A stretch of DNA of 64,000 nucleotides from Deltaproteobacteria bacterium (GTDB lineage: Bacteria > Bdellovibrionota > UBA2394): assembly GCA_017302715.1 (NCBI GenBank), contig JAFLCD010000003.1, positions 1 through 64,000 on the forward strand, written 5' to 3'. Below the pieces are notes generated by a model. That model was not told where the DNA came from. It ran no database searches and was given only the letters and a program-made list of their open reading frames with translations. Shown piece by piece: positions 50,777 through 60,508 of the stretch (positions are counted from its first letter, which is position 1; each line of letters opens with the position of its first letter). A program made the translations under genes and the position numbers.

Positions 50777-51871
50777 ATGAGGAAGTTCAAAACTTTATTT
50801 TTTATTCTTTTTCTATCGATAAGTTCAGCGCACGCCAATGAATCTAAGCATCTGATTATTCACGCTGCTGAAATGGGGATCGGAAAATTTCACCGCTATG
50901 ATAACTCTGTTCATAGTTATGATGAAAATAATATATGGATTAACTATGTTCTTCCAAACAACGCGCCTGAGAAAACGCCGATCATTCAAGAAAACAAAGA
51001 CGGATCAGTCACTATTTTCTTTTCTCATCTTGAAGAGTTATTTCAGCAGATTCAAAAAGTTTCAAATGATAAAGGAATGAAGGTAGATGTGTTGAATATC
51101 AATGCACACGGTCTTCCTGGAGGAATGTGGTTTCCAAAAGATGAAGCGACTATGAATTCTTCTGCATGTGGCTCATGGGCAGCTTCTGCTCAAGGAGATG
51201 ATCGGGCCAATTACAATCAGTATTATTCTCCGATTTCTAAGAGCGATATCAATCAAATTAGATTTCTCTCTAGAGCTTGGTATGCGCCGGTTGGGGCGCC
51301 GTGTGTGACGGGTTACAAACAGTGGGATGAAGTGGCCAAAAGAAATGCGGGCATCAAACAAATTTTCGCCACCGATGCTCAAATCCATCTGTTCTCTTGC
51401 GTGGTAGGGTTGGGTTGGGCCGGTAAAACATTTATCGAAAAAGTAGCTCCAACGATATTGAGTGGTGAAGGTTCTAAAATGGCGGCCGCGATGAACTTTG
51501 GGTTAGGAGATTGGTCTATGCCCGAAGGTATGGGATTTTGGGACTTTCAAAACAGCGAGCAGCTTGAACGAGACGAGCATCTGTATGTTACGAATAAACG
51601 TGATCGCGACATTATGCAGAAAGGTGAAGTGCGACTCGCTGCTATTAATGCAGGCAAATGGAAATCTAATATTCTAACAAATTTAGATTTTATGCTTGGA
51701 ACTAAAGATGATCTTCAGCTTCCTTCAGATTCTGCGATGAATATTCTTCAGAGTGACACTCATTCATTAGATATTCCTTTAACTGCAAAAGAGCGACTTT
51801 CTATAAAAGGAAATACTGTTTATATTCGTATTCCTGGAACGACCACAAAAATTCCAGTTCGAATTAAATAG
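50777..51871 (+). CDS. Secreted protein with DUF4347/caspase-like His and Cys motifs
   Basis: The 364-residue protein has a signal peptide (TLFFILFLSISSAHA, about 6-20). Two motifs match the His/Cys pair of DUF4347 and related clan CD (caspase-fold) proteins: VDVLNINAHGLPGG (H111) and QIHLFSCVVGLGWAGKTFIEKVA (C208), the latter followed by a segment like VAA.N in the family. The distance (about 97 residues) is longer than in plain DUF4347. It has ACGSWAA and PCVTGYK cysteine-containing segments. A region of AGKWKSN and a beta-rich tail follow. I infer a possible exported cysteine peptidase; no activity is shown. Confidence 0.6.
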   Translation: MRKFKTLFFILFLSISSAHANESKHLIIHAAEMGIGKFHRYDNSVHSYDENNIWINYVLPNNAPEKTPIIQENKDGSVTIFFSHLEELFQQIQKVSNDKGMKVDVLNINAHGLPGGMWFPKDEATMNSSACGSWAASAQGDDRANYNQYYSPISKSDINQIRFLSRAWYAPVGAPCVTGYKQWDEVAKRNAGIKQIFATDAQIHLFSCVVGLGWAGKTFIEKVAPTILSGEGSKMAAAMNFGLGDWSMPEGMGFWDFQNSEQLERDEHLYVTNKRDRDIMQKGEVRLAAINAGKWKSNILTNLDFMLGTKDDLQLPSDSAMNILQSDTHSLDIPLTAKERLSIKGNTVYIRIPGTTTKIPVRIK

Positions 51872-51885
51872 TAAGAGAGAAGCGA

Positions 51886-52467
51886 GTGATTGTGAAAAAG
51901 AAATTTAAAACTTTAATATTTTCGTTAACTTTCATTTCCCCTTTTTTTACTTCACTTATTGCTCAAGAAAAATCAGAACCCCTTCACTTTTATTTTGGAT
52001 TGGACGGAGGTTATGCCAAAGTTTCTCCAAGCCCAGATTTGGGCATTCGAACAAGGGATGGATTTACCACTAGCGCTCGACTTCTTTTTTCGAATCGGTG
52101 GTCCAAGGTCAGCTTGGATTTTGGATTGGGCGGATTGTTTTCACGAATGACGGGTAATGATGCAGCTGGAAATTCCGAGCAGCTCATGGTGTCCGTCTTT
52201 TTAACAGATGTATCAGCTAGGTATCGTTTTACTCCTCGCTTTGAGTTTGGTCCTCAGGCTCAAGTTTTTATGGGGAATAACGCTGCGTTTTCAAAAACGA
52301 TTAATCAATTCTGGTCGGCTTTTATTGGTGGCGAGGCTGTTTACCGCCTACCTGTAGGCGAGCCGGTACGCTTGGCGGCCTCATTTTTAACAGATATCAA
52401 TATTCGAAATCAGAAATGTTATTTGATGACGGTCGGCATTCAAATTGGCGTTCCGATTTTTGATTGA
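51886..52467 (+). CDS. Outer-membrane beta-barrel family protein
   Basis: The 193-residue protein has a signal peptide (LIFSLTFISPFFTSLIAQ, about 9-26). The rest shows alternating strands of an eight-stranded barrel (FYFGLDGGYAKVSPSP, SARLLFSNRWSKVSLDFGLGG, VFLTDVSARYRFTPRFEFGPQAQVFMG, FIGGEAVYRLP, YLMTVGIQIGVPIFD) with a terminal aromatic/acidic end (FD rather than F). The start is a GTG with AGAGAGAAG upstream. It lies 14 bp after the His/Cys protein, so the two may be co-expressed. Role in transport or anchoring unknown. Confidence 0.72.
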   Translation: MIVKKKFKTLIFSLTFISPFFTSLIAQEKSEPLHFYFGLDGGYAKVSPSPDLGIRTRDGFTTSARLLFSNRWSKVSLDFGLGGLFSRMTGNDAAGNSEQLMVSVFLTDVSARYRFTPRFEFGPQAQVFMGNNAAFSKTINQFWSAFIGGEAVYRLPVGEPVRLAASFLTDINIRNQKCYLMTVGIQIGVPIFD

Positions 52468-52506
52468 TTCTCTTTCTGAGTCTCGGCAAAACGTTTCATT
52501 CACATT

Positions 52507-53682
52507 ATGTTGCACGTCAAAGAAATTCAGTCTTCTCTTTTTTCATCTTCATGGGGTATTGAGCCCCGTCGACTTATCGACCAGGTAAATAATACGGCCC
52601 CCTTTATTTTTGATGATAAAGTTTTTGCGCCGAAAGATCAGAATGCTCGTTTTGATTATATTAAAATTTTAAGAGCTCAAAAAACTTCAGATCGAAATGA
52701 TCTCACAATGCCGGATTACTTTTTACTCTGTTTGACCGCGCATTTTGCAACCGTGGCAACTTTTGTCCCGACAGATCTAGATCCAACCATTCGATTGAAA
52801 CTTTGGCGCCAAGCTTCTGCTGAAGAAATTTTAGAAATGTCTAAAAATATTTTCCAATTTTATCGTTGGGATGATTCTCTTGTTTCTCGAAAGTCGGTTA
52901 CAACAAATTCAGGAAAAGTTTTAACTGGGCATATGGGAGAATGGCTGACGATCGCCATTCCGGCATTGGTAAGTTGCAAAAAATATTCTGAGTCTAAAGA
53001 TTTTGCTCAACTTGCTGATGAAATTGAATCCACTATTTTGAGTTTACTTGAATTTCATCGAGATGCTTTTGATGAACTTTTATCGATGAAGCAAAATTCA
53101 GCTCTTGATATTTTGCGAGCATCCTCGGTGATTTCTCATAACTTAGGAGATTTAGATCGAGTCATCGATATTTGGATTCCCGAAGAAAACAATTTATTTA
53201 AGTCTAAGATCTATAAACTTGGAATTAACCGCTTTAGAAATTTTGAATCTCTCTATTTAGCTGGAGAAATTAATAAAACATTCATGGCAAATGAAAACCA
53301 TCGACACTATTCACTTCGTGAAGCTCGAGCACTTCGACTGTCTGCAGACTTTTTACTTCCGATCGGCCCTTTTTTTGAAAGTTGGGGAGAAAAATTAACT
53401 CGTCACCCACAACTTACGCGGGAAGATTTATTCGCTATTTTAGAGGTGCTTGTTTCGGGTTGGGAAAAACTCAATCGCGATAAACCTGTTTTTGGTTATG
53501 CGCGAGCTATAGCCGGAATTTTATCGGCAAGTGGCCGAAATGCTTCGACTTTGATTCAGAATTTGCCTTCTTCTAAGCGAAAAATAATCGAAGCCGGTAA
53601 TCTGCGAGAAATGCTGAGTATTTCTGGACAAAGATTTGAGGCCTCGCTCGCAGGTAGGCTTTTGAAAATGATTTCTCGCTAA
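52507..53682 (+). CDS. Hypothetical helical protein
   Basis: I do not recognise this 391-residue protein. There is no signal peptide or membrane helix. It is mostly alpha-helical with many short hydrophobic stretches (LLCLTAHFATVATFVP near residue 75, LTIAIPALVSCKKYSES near 146, DILRASSVISHNLGDLDRVI near 200) and a His/Arg-rich patch HRHYSLREARALRLSADF (about 260). It starts 39 bp after the barrel gene and 61 bp precede the histidine kinase, so it might belong to a signalling group. Confidence 0.65.
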   Translation: MLHVKEIQSSLFSSSWGIEPRRLIDQVNNTAPFIFDDKVFAPKDQNARFDYIKILRAQKTSDRNDLTMPDYFLLCLTAHFATVATFVPTDLDPTIRLKLWRQASAEEILEMSKNIFQFYRWDDSLVSRKSVTTNSGKVLTGHMGEWLTIAIPALVSCKKYSESKDFAQLADEIESTILSLLEFHRDAFDELLSMKQNSALDILRASSVISHNLGDLDRVIDIWIPEENNLFKSKIYKLGINRFRNFESLYLAGEINKTFMANENHRHYSLREARALRLSADFLLPIGPFFESWGEKLTRHPQLTREDLFAILEVLVSGWEKLNRDKPVFGYARAIAGILSASGRNASTLIQNLPSSKRKIIEAGNLREMLSISGQRFEASLAGRLLKMISR

Positions 53683-53743
53683 TCTTTAGACAAAAAATTG
53701 ACGCACTCGACGCTTCTTTAATGCCGAGCGAAAATGTAGTGGG

Positions 53744-56086
53744 GTGAGTCTTCGCAGAAAAATTTTAATGGGTTTGATCATTACGTGGTCTTTGCTCGCC
53801 TTTTTTATTTATTGGATTCCTTCTAAGATCGTTGAATCAAGCTTCCTTCAACTAGAGCAAGAAGATGTTGTAGATAAGGGCGCTCAGGCGCGTGACGCCC
53901 TTCTTAATGAAATTGAAAATCTAAAAACAAAAACGATGGATTGGGCTGCCTGGGATGATACTTATCAGTTTGTTCAGGATAGAAATAAAGCTTATATCAA
54001 ATCAAACTTAAATGAAGAGTCTATCAACAGTCTTCGTTTGAATTATCTTGTTATCGCTAATTCACAAAACAAAATCGTAGCGTCACGGGCCGTATCTTCC
54101 ACTGGGCCTCAACTTGAAAAATTTCCGGAAGAACTCCTCGCACATCTGAAGCCAGACTCTGAACTTTTTAAGCATGAGAATATGCAAAGTTCTAAGGCGG
54201 GCTTCATCACTCTTTCAGATGGAGCTGTTTTATTTGCTTCTCTCCCAATTATAACAAGTCGTCGCACGGGCCCAAGTCGAGGAACTTTGATATTTGCACG
54301 TCGACTTGATCAGCAAAAAGTTTCACGGCTCGCAGGAGTTACGCATCTAGATCTTCAATTTTTTTTAACGAATGATTATTCGGTTAAAAAAATATTTGAT
54401 GAAAATCAAAAGGCATTTCTTGCCGAGCAAACCATCGTTAAGCCGCTTAGCGAGAAGCAAGTTATTGGATACTCGATGATGAAAGATTTTTATGGCAAAC
54501 CCGGTTTGGTTCTATCGACCGAAATTCCTCGAGATACCTATCAGCAAGGTAGGCGCACTCTTCTTCTTTTGATTGCCTCTCTTTTAATTGCAGCTCTTGT
54601 AACGGGTGCCGTTGTTTTAGCTTTAGTTCAAAAATTGGTCTTGATTCGGTTGCTTTCACTTAATGTCGAAGTGAAGAAAATTGGAAGACGAACGGATCTT
54701 TCGGTTCGAATGCCAGAGATGGGTGAAGATGAACTCGGCGGTTTGTCTAAAACAATTAATGAAATGCTTTCGATGCTTCAAATTTCTCAATTAGAGCTGC
54801 AGGCCACCTCGGATATGCTTCGTGAATCAAATTCGAGATTAGAAGAAAAAATTCGAGAATCAGAAAAATTAAATTCGGATCTCTCGCAAACTCAAGACCA
54901 ATTGCTTCAAGCTCAAAAAATGGAATCCATCGGTAAACTTGCGGGAGGTATCGCCCATGATTTTAATAATTTGCTTGGCTCTATACTTGGTTATGCCTCG
55001 ATTCTAGAAGACGATCTAAAAAATAATATGGCAGCAAAAAAGCCTCTTGATGTCATTCAGAAATCGGCGAAGCGTGCGGCAGAATTAACGAAGCAACTTC
55101 TCTCATTTGCTCGAAAAGGAAATTACAATAAAAAGCAAATCAATCTAAACGAAGTGGTGCTTGAGGCGCAGAGTTTGCTTTCAAGTTCTTTGCCTCGGAC
55201 GATTTCAGTTCGATCAGAATTATCTAAAGATATTCCACTCATTGAAGGCGATGCAGGACAAATCCTTCAGGTCTTGATGAATATGGGTGTTAATTCTGGC
55301 CAAGCGATGCCTAAGGGCGGTCAGCTTTTATTTGAGACTCAAGCTATCATCGCCGATAAAAAGTTTTGCGAAGCGCAACTTGGATTGCAACCCGGTCGTT
55401 ACGTTCGAATTCGAACCACGGATACTGGAATAGGGATGTCGAAAGAAATTCAATCGAGAATTTTTGAACCCTTTTTTACTACAAAAGAAGTGGGAGAGGG
55501 CACCGGACTCGGCCTTGCTATGGTCCATGGAATTATGAAATCTCACGCGGGCACGGTGACAGTTTATTCCGAACCCAATGTCGGCGCTGTGTTTCATCTT
55601 TATTTTCCAGAAATGAGAGCCAACGGGGAAATCGAAATTTCTCCATTTGGCAGCGATGTTACAAAAATAAAACTCACTCAAGAATCTTTGGCAGGTCGCA
55701 CCGTCTTAATTGTGGATGACGAGGAGATGATGAGAAATGTGGCCACCGATATTTTAACCGGTGTTGGTGCAAAAACTTTAGTTGCAAAGAATGGCGAAGA
55801 AGCTCTTCATCTTTTTAAAGCTCATCAACACAGTATTGATCTTATTATTTCGGATGTGATTATGCCCCGAGTAAGCGGCATCCAACTCGTTCAAGCGATA
55901 CGTGAAATGAATTCAAATGTTCCTGTTATTTTATCTAGCGGTTACGCCGAGAATAATGAAATTTCTGATCTTAGAAGATCTAGCAATCTTAAATTTATTC
56001 AAAAACCTTACCGACGAGATGAAATCCTCTGGTTGGTGTGGGATGCTTTGAAATCTCAATTCGCAAAATCGATCGCGAAAGTTTAA
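53744..56086 (+). CDS. Hybrid sensor histidine kinase with CHASE4-like sensor
   Basis: The 780-residue protein has a membrane helix at about 8-26, a periplasmic CHASE4-like domain (about 30-265, TMDWAAWDDTYQFVQDRN), a second helix (about 270-295), HAMP (about 298-345), coiled coil and HisKA with phospho-acceptor in GGIAHDFNN (H at about 404), and a HATPase domain with N-box and G-boxes (DTGIGMSKE, GEGTGLGLAMVHG). A receiver is fused at about 655-775 with Asp in LIISDVIMPRVSG (about 704). The start is the GTG at 53744 and lacks a strong ribosome site. No separate output regulator is beside it. Confidence 0.9.
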   Translation: MSLRRKILMGLIITWSLLAFFIYWIPSKIVESSFLQLEQEDVVDKGAQARDALLNEIENLKTKTMDWAAWDDTYQFVQDRNKAYIKSNLNEESINSLRLNYLVIANSQNKIVASRAVSSTGPQLEKFPEELLAHLKPDSELFKHENMQSSKAGFITLSDGAVLFASLPIITSRRTGPSRGTLIFARRLDQQKVSRLAGVTHLDLQFFLTNDYSVKKIFDENQKAFLAEQTIVKPLSEKQVIGYSMMKDFYGKPGLVLSTEIPRDTYQQGRRTLLLLIASLLIAALVTGAVVLALVQKLVLIRLLSLNVEVKKIGRRTDLSVRMPEMGEDELGGLSKTINEMLSMLQISQLELQATSDMLRESNSRLEEKIRESEKLNSDLSQTQDQLLQAQKMESIGKLAGGIAHDFNNLLGSILGYASILEDDLKNNMAAKKPLDVIQKSAKRAAELTKQLLSFARKGNYNKKQINLNEVVLEAQSLLSSSLPRTISVRSELSKDIPLIEGDAGQILQVLMNMGVNSGQAMPKGGQLLFETQAIIADKKFCEAQLGLQPGRYVRIRTTDTGIGMSKEIQSRIFEPFFTTKEVGEGTGLGLAMVHGIMKSHAGTVTVYSEPNVGAVFHLYFPEMRANGEIEISPFGSDVTKIKLTQESLAGRTVLIVDDEEMMRNVATDILTGVGAKTLVAKNGEEALHLFKAHQHSIDLIISDVIMPRVSGIQLVQAIREMNSNVPVILSSGYAENNEISDLRRSSNLKFIQKPYRRDEILWLVWDALKSQFAKSIAKV

Positions 56087-57751
56087 TTAATAAGGATAGA
56101 TATAATCGTTTTTCATCGAGCTGCCGAGGCTGCCTATCGCCTTGATGCAGCTAAATGATTTTCTTCCCAGCCATCCAATCTTTGGCAGCATTCCTTTTTC
56201 CTTAATCTTTCTTAGATCAGCAAGCATATGGGGTTTGTCGGGGTGCTCTGCCTCAATTTTTTTCACAAAATATCTATTCATCACTTCAATCGGAAGTCCT
56301 GATAACCAAAAAAGAAGAGTAGCGACTGGAATCGGAATGTCTGCGCCCCCGATATGGACGGTCGTATACTGCATCAACATCGGATCTAAAAATAATCCTG
56401 CAAATTTTAAACCAAATTTAGCAATCGAAAGAACTTCTCGGGTGTAAGTGACACCTTTAACTTCCTTTTCATTTCTAATTTCTTCGCTGTTCAATAGATC
56501 AGCAGCTAGATCTTGGCCTGGCGTTTTAAACTTAGTTGGAAAAAACCAAGGTTTTTGCCGGTATTTATTGTGAAAATTGGGAATATTATTGAGCTGAGTC
56601 GAAACGTAGCGATCTCCAAAACCGACAAGCAAAATAGTTGCATGAAGAGAAAGATGCGTAAGAATGTCGAAGTTCCAATTAGCTTGCGCAAGTGCAACCG
56701 GATAAGCCAAAAAAGAAGCGATCACGAGCCGCTTCGTTGTTTCCCAAATTTCATTATCTCCTCGAGTTACTCCATTCACATAAGAATCTGAATTAGTGGC
56801 GATGATAAAAGCAAAAGCCCATGACATAACGGCAGGACTCCAGATCACTGGATTTGCTCTCGGGTGAATATATTCGCCGAATTTCGTTAAACCAAGCGCT
56901 ACTCCAAACTGAGCGCTCGCTGAAGTAAATCCCCGAAACATATCGGAATAAGGTTGGATTTTTTCTATAACGATTTTTCTATAGTGATTTTGAAATCTCG
57001 CCGACCAAATACTTGGGAGCGCCGAAGTATAAGATCGGTCAGAAATTTCTCCACCCTTTAAATCAATCACGGCAAATGCTTTTGCAGGTCCTAAAAATCC
57101 CTTATTTTTTAAGATGTCCCTCCAGAAGAAACTTACTTTTCGATTCACCATATCGCGAGAGCGATAACGATCGAGGTGAGAATCAACAATCACGGGATCA
57201 GCTTTAATTTCTTCGACGTCAATTGATTCAGGCATCGAAACTTGAATCGGCTTCAAACCTCGATTGGCCAAAATGGGAGTATTTACAAAAATAACATCGG
57301 TAGGCTCCGCACTTTTCTTCGCAAACGAAACCCGAATAACGCATTGGCCCGAAATTAATTTTGTTTCGATATGAATATCGCGCTTTTCGTCATTGGCATA
57401 AAACCAATTTTTTTCAACCGCAGATAAAAAAGCTTCTTGATCGCTTTTAAATTCTCTGACGAAACGCTCATCGAGACGGCTTAAAAAATTCAGAAAAAAT
57501 TCGGGAAATCCTTTTGTAATTCGAGAATCTAAATGAGTGTGATCCGCAAGATCATCCAAAGTCTCTGCAGTGAGACGAGGTGTAACTTTGGTTTGTGATT
57601 CGCTCGTTATAGATGACGATTCAATCGAAAAGTCAGAATGACTATCTGTTAAACTGGGCTCGGCAAAGTTTGGAATAGAAAAAAGAAAAACCCCGGCCGC
57701 AGTCAGGCTGAAAAACCGTCTTAGTTGAAGATTGAAAATCCCCTCAGCCAC
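56087..57751 (-). CDS. Membrane protein of unknown family, paralog of the upstream gene
   Basis: The 554-residue protein has an N-terminal signal or helix (FSLTAAGVFLFSIPNFA, about 13-29). An extracytoplasmic part follows (about 30-260, with SGQCVIRVSFAKKSAEPTDVIFV), then five or six membrane helices in about 280-500 (PAVMSWAFAFIIATNSDSYV, VIASFLAYPVALAQANWNFDILTHLSLHATILLVGFGDRYV, VATLLFWLSGLPIEVMNRYFV). The segment IAKFGLKFAGLF...GGADIPI recurs in the next gene as IAKFGQLIHVQAGDVPVGD. It is separated by 68 bp from that gene. Neither resembles a family I know. Confidence 0.7.
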   Translation of the reverse strand: MAEGIFNLQLRRFFSLTAAGVFLFSIPNFAEPSLTDSHSDFSIESSSITSESQTKVTPRLTAETLDDLADHTHLDSRITKGFPEFFLNFLSRLDERFVREFKSDQEAFLSAVEKNWFYANDEKRDIHIETKLISGQCVIRVSFAKKSAEPTDVIFVNTPILANRGLKPIQVSMPESIDVEEIKADPVIVDSHLDRYRSRDMVNRKVSFFWRDILKNKGFLGPAKAFAVIDLKGGEISDRSYTSALPSIWSARFQNHYRKIVIEKIQPYSDMFRGFTSASAQFGVALGLTKFGEYIHPRANPVIWSPAVMSWAFAFIIATNSDSYVNGVTRGDNEIWETTKRLVIASFLAYPVALAQANWNFDILTHLSLHATILLVGFGDRYVSTQLNNIPNFHNKYRQKPWFFPTKFKTPGQDLAADLLNSEEIRNEKEVKGVTYTREVLSIAKFGLKFAGLFLDPMLMQYTTVHIGGADIPIPVATLLFWLSGLPIEVMNRYFVKKIEAEHPDKPHMLADLRKIKEKGMLPKIGWLGRKSFSCIKAIGSLGSSMKNDYIYPY

Positions 57752-57819
57752 GCTTGAATACTAGTCAAAACACTGTGACGCGTGGAGTCAAGAATCGGTT
57801 AAGACTCGCCATAGATTGA

Positions 57820-59652
57820 TTAAAAGGGAGGGTGATAACTTGCTTCTCGTGGTCCTTTTAAAGCCGCTAAAGTGCCCTTGCAACCCGCCACTGCTATATC
57901 TCTCAGTTTTTTAACTGCCCAAACAGAACCTCTTACTGGAGTTAAAAGTCCTTTATTCAGTTCTTTTATCTCTTGGCTGTAATCGACTGCCTGCGAGGCT
58001 GTTTTGCCTTTCAAGTAAAAATAAGATCCTGTGTAGGCCACAAATGGTAGGCCATAAAAAAACATATCTCCAACCGGAACGTCGCCCGCTTGGACGTGAA
58101 TGAGCTGGCCAAACTTCGCGATAAATAAAACCATAAAACCAATCAATTCGGCTTCAAGCGTTTGTCGTTTTACCGAAACATTCAAAAAAGGAATTTGAAT
58201 CTCTCGTGTGTTGATTCGATGATTCGTTCTCGCGATCGGAACCGAATACAAAATCGCCCGAGTATAATTAGTAAAAATAGAATTCCAACTGATGTGAAGA
58301 AGTCCACCAATACCCGCTAATGTTGTTGGATCAACCGATTTTAATCCAAAGAGAGCGACGTAAGTTGCAAAGGCCGCAGGAAAACTGATGAAGCTAAAAT
58401 GCTTTACACTCTGCCACCATTTCTCACCGTGATAAAAAATATAACGATAAGTGGGATGAAAAAGTCCGATCGTAAAGGAGCAGATGATGTGACTCGCAAG
58501 CGCAGGAAGTTGAGATTTAAAAAATACAACAGCTTCTGAAACATTATGAATGCCGGCCCCGTCAGGAGTGAGCCCCTTAAATCCATATTGTTTTATATAG
58601 AGGCTAAAAGATCCTAACCCCACAACAGTCGCCGTATACAGAGTCGCAAAAAACCAATCATTTTTTGTTACTCCGGGAAATGCCGCGCGAGTGGAGTTTT
58701 TTATTTTGTCATAAAGAGTTGAAGGCTTGGGAATAAATTCAAGATGAAGCGGATTTTTTTCATCTAAAGTTTGGCGAATCGCAAGAACGGGTCGTCCGGT
58801 TCCATTTCCCGCTCTGGTTAATTGTCGAGCCACATAGAATGTATACTTTTGTGAAAAGCGAGAGAGAAAGGCCGAGTCTTCAATCAAAATACTTTCAGGA
58901 TGATGAGGCAGAATAACTCGGATGATGAGACTGCCATTCACCTTTGTTAATTCAGCTCTCGGCATTTGCGCCCGATTTTCTTTAGAAATTTTTGCATCGT
59001 AGGCCGGAATCTGAATCCAATTTTTATCCATGAGATAATTGAGCCGTTCTTTCATGGATTCATTTTTAAGAGTCGGGAATTTATGCAGAGGCGGATTTTC
59101 TATTTTCTGAATGGCTTCTGCTTTAAGTTCTTTGACCAGACTTAAAATCGTTTGAATATCTTCTCGCGTAAATTCCGAAAGCATTCCACTTGGCTCTACA
59201 CCTTCAAGGGGTACACTTCGAATTTCATTGATTTGAGATAAAATGGCATCTGCGTCCAGCGCATCTGAGTTTGCATAAGGACGTAACTGAACTTGTCCGC
59301 GCACATCAGTCCTTACAAATCCTTGCTTGTCATTTGCAGCGACGATTCTTTCTTCGCGATCGTAGGATTCTTGTAAGGTAGTTAAAAAACCACTGAGGTC
59401 TAAGGCTCTTCCTACATTTGCTTCAGCAAGCGCAGCGGGAGCCCCATTTTTAATAAGATTTTTTAAAATTTCGCGAAGGTCGAGAGGGCGTAATTCTGGA
59501 GAAATTTCGGAGCGAAAGATTTGCTCCATTTCGAGAGTAGAAGGCGTAGATTCATCAAATTCCTGTGCTAGGGAGTGCTGCGGCCAGACGATAAAAGGTA
59601 TAAAAAAGGTTGCCCAAATCCAGAGAATAAAAACTTTAAAAGAACGGTGCAC
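57820..59652 (-). CDS. Membrane protein of unknown family, paralog of the downstream gene
   Basis: The 610-residue protein has an N-terminal signal (KVFILWIWATFFIPFIVWPQHSLA, about 6-29), an extracytoplasmic part (about 30-320, with NGSLIIRVILPHHPESILIEDSAFL) and several membrane helices in about 340-560 (FFATLYTATVVGLGSFSLYI, HIICSFTIGLFHPTYRYIFY, FPAAFATYVALFGL, MFFYGLPFVAYTGSYFYLKG). The order IRVILP...TYVALFGL...IAKFG...GDVP matches the downstream gene, which supports duplication. The role is unknown. Confidence 0.7.
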   Translation of the reverse strand: MHRSFKVFILWIWATFFIPFIVWPQHSLAQEFDESTPSTLEMEQIFRSEISPELRPLDLREILKNLIKNGAPAALAEANVGRALDLSGFLTTLQESYDREERIVAANDKQGFVRTDVRGQVQLRPYANSDALDADAILSQINEIRSVPLEGVEPSGMLSEFTREDIQTILSLVKELKAEAIQKIENPPLHKFPTLKNESMKERLNYLMDKNWIQIPAYDAKISKENRAQMPRAELTKVNGSLIIRVILPHHPESILIEDSAFLSRFSQKYTFYVARQLTRAGNGTGRPVLAIRQTLDEKNPLHLEFIPKPSTLYDKIKNSTRAAFPGVTKNDWFFATLYTATVVGLGSFSLYIKQYGFKGLTPDGAGIHNVSEAVVFFKSQLPALASHIICSFTIGLFHPTYRYIFYHGEKWWQSVKHFSFISFPAAFATYVALFGLKSVDPTTLAGIGGLLHISWNSIFTNYTRAILYSVPIARTNHRINTREIQIPFLNVSVKRQTLEAELIGFMVLFIAKFGQLIHVQAGDVPVGDMFFYGLPFVAYTGSYFYLKGKTASQAVDYSQEIKELNKGLLTPVRGSVWAVKKLRDIAVAGCKGTLAALKGPREASYHPPF

Positions 59653-59754
59653 TTGTCTCCTTAAGCCCCACCTTCTGCCCGGGGAGCAGCCAATTGAAAA
59701 CTATTCGTATTTCTTGGGAATCAAGATGGCCTAAGATTTCAGATGTTTTTTAGA

Positions 59755-59783
59755 TTGGCAATGGAGTTTTTAATTTCTATTTT
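59755..59783 (+). promoter_or_regulatory. Candidate promoter of the PuuD-like gene
   Basis: TTGGCA (59755-59760), a 17-bp spacer and TATTTT (59778-59783) end 6 bp before the ATG at 59790. The predicted start of transcription is at or next to the start codon. No ribosome site is seen, so the message may be leaderless. Confidence 0.4.
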
Positions 59784-59789
59784 GCGGTC

Positions 59790-60506
59790 ATGATGACGAA
59801 CCCGATTTTATCCCAAGATGGCTTATACCTTATTTTTAGATGGATTCACTTTATGGTGGGCATCGTTTGGATCGGCCATCTCTATTATTTCAATTTTACT
59901 CAAGGGCCATTTTTTGCAGAAACCGACGCTCAGTCAAAGTCGGCTGCGATTCGCAAATTAGTTCCGCGAGCACTTTGGTGGTTTAGATGGGGAGCTGCAT
60001 TCACTTTTTTCAGCGGTCTTATCATGCTTTGGTACAAAGCAAAAATGTCAGGACCTGGCGGTCATGAAATTTACACTACTACGAGCTGGGGAATTTGGAT
60101 CATGATCGGCGCAGCCCTTGGAACTTTGATGGCCGCGAATGTTTGGTTCATTATTTGGCCTGCACAAAAAGTAGTCATCGCTTCTGCAAATGCTGTAGCA
60201 AATGGTGGAACAGCTGATCCAACCGCTGCAGCTCATGCCGCAAGAGCAGGCGTCGCTTCACGAACGAATGTTTTGTTTTCAATTCCGATGTTGTTTTTTA
60301 TGGGAGCTGCAAGTCATCTTCCTTTCGCATTGAATCCTGAAACAAGTTTGAAGCCTTTAGCCGCCGCGATTACGGCCATTCTTTTATTGCTCGAAATCAA
60401 TGCTATTAAAGGAAAAACCGGACCGATGACTTCGATCGCCGGCGTGATTCACTGCGGATTAGCATTAACAGTCGTTCTTTATTTTGCAGTTTGTTTTTTG
60501 GTTTAA
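59790..60506 (+). CDS. Urate hydroxylase PuuD-like membrane protein
   Basis: The 238-residue protein matches the membrane domain of PuuD (urate oxidase, membrane type). It has about eight membrane helices, starting with IFRWIHFMVGIVWIGHLYYFNF (about 12-33, with the conserved WIG and aromatic patch), then LVPRALWWFRWGAAFTFFSGLIML and ASRTNVLFSIPMLFFMGAASHLPF. In full-length PuuD a cytochrome c domain follows on the same chain; here a cytochrome gene follows 3 bp after the stop codon. No other purine-breakdown gene is visible nearby, so urate as substrate is an inference from family. Confidence 0.82.
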   Translation: MMTNPILSQDGLYLIFRWIHFMVGIVWIGHLYYFNFTQGPFFAETDAQSKSAAIRKLVPRALWWFRWGAAFTFFSGLIMLWYKAKMSGPGGHEIYTTTSWGIWIMIGAALGTLMAANVWFIIWPAQKVVIASANAVANGGTADPTAAAHAARAGVASRTNVLFSIPMLFFMGAASHLPFALNPETSLKPLAAAITAILLLLEINAIKGKTGPMTSIAGVIHCGLALTVVLYFAVCFLV

Positions 60507-60508
60507 TA

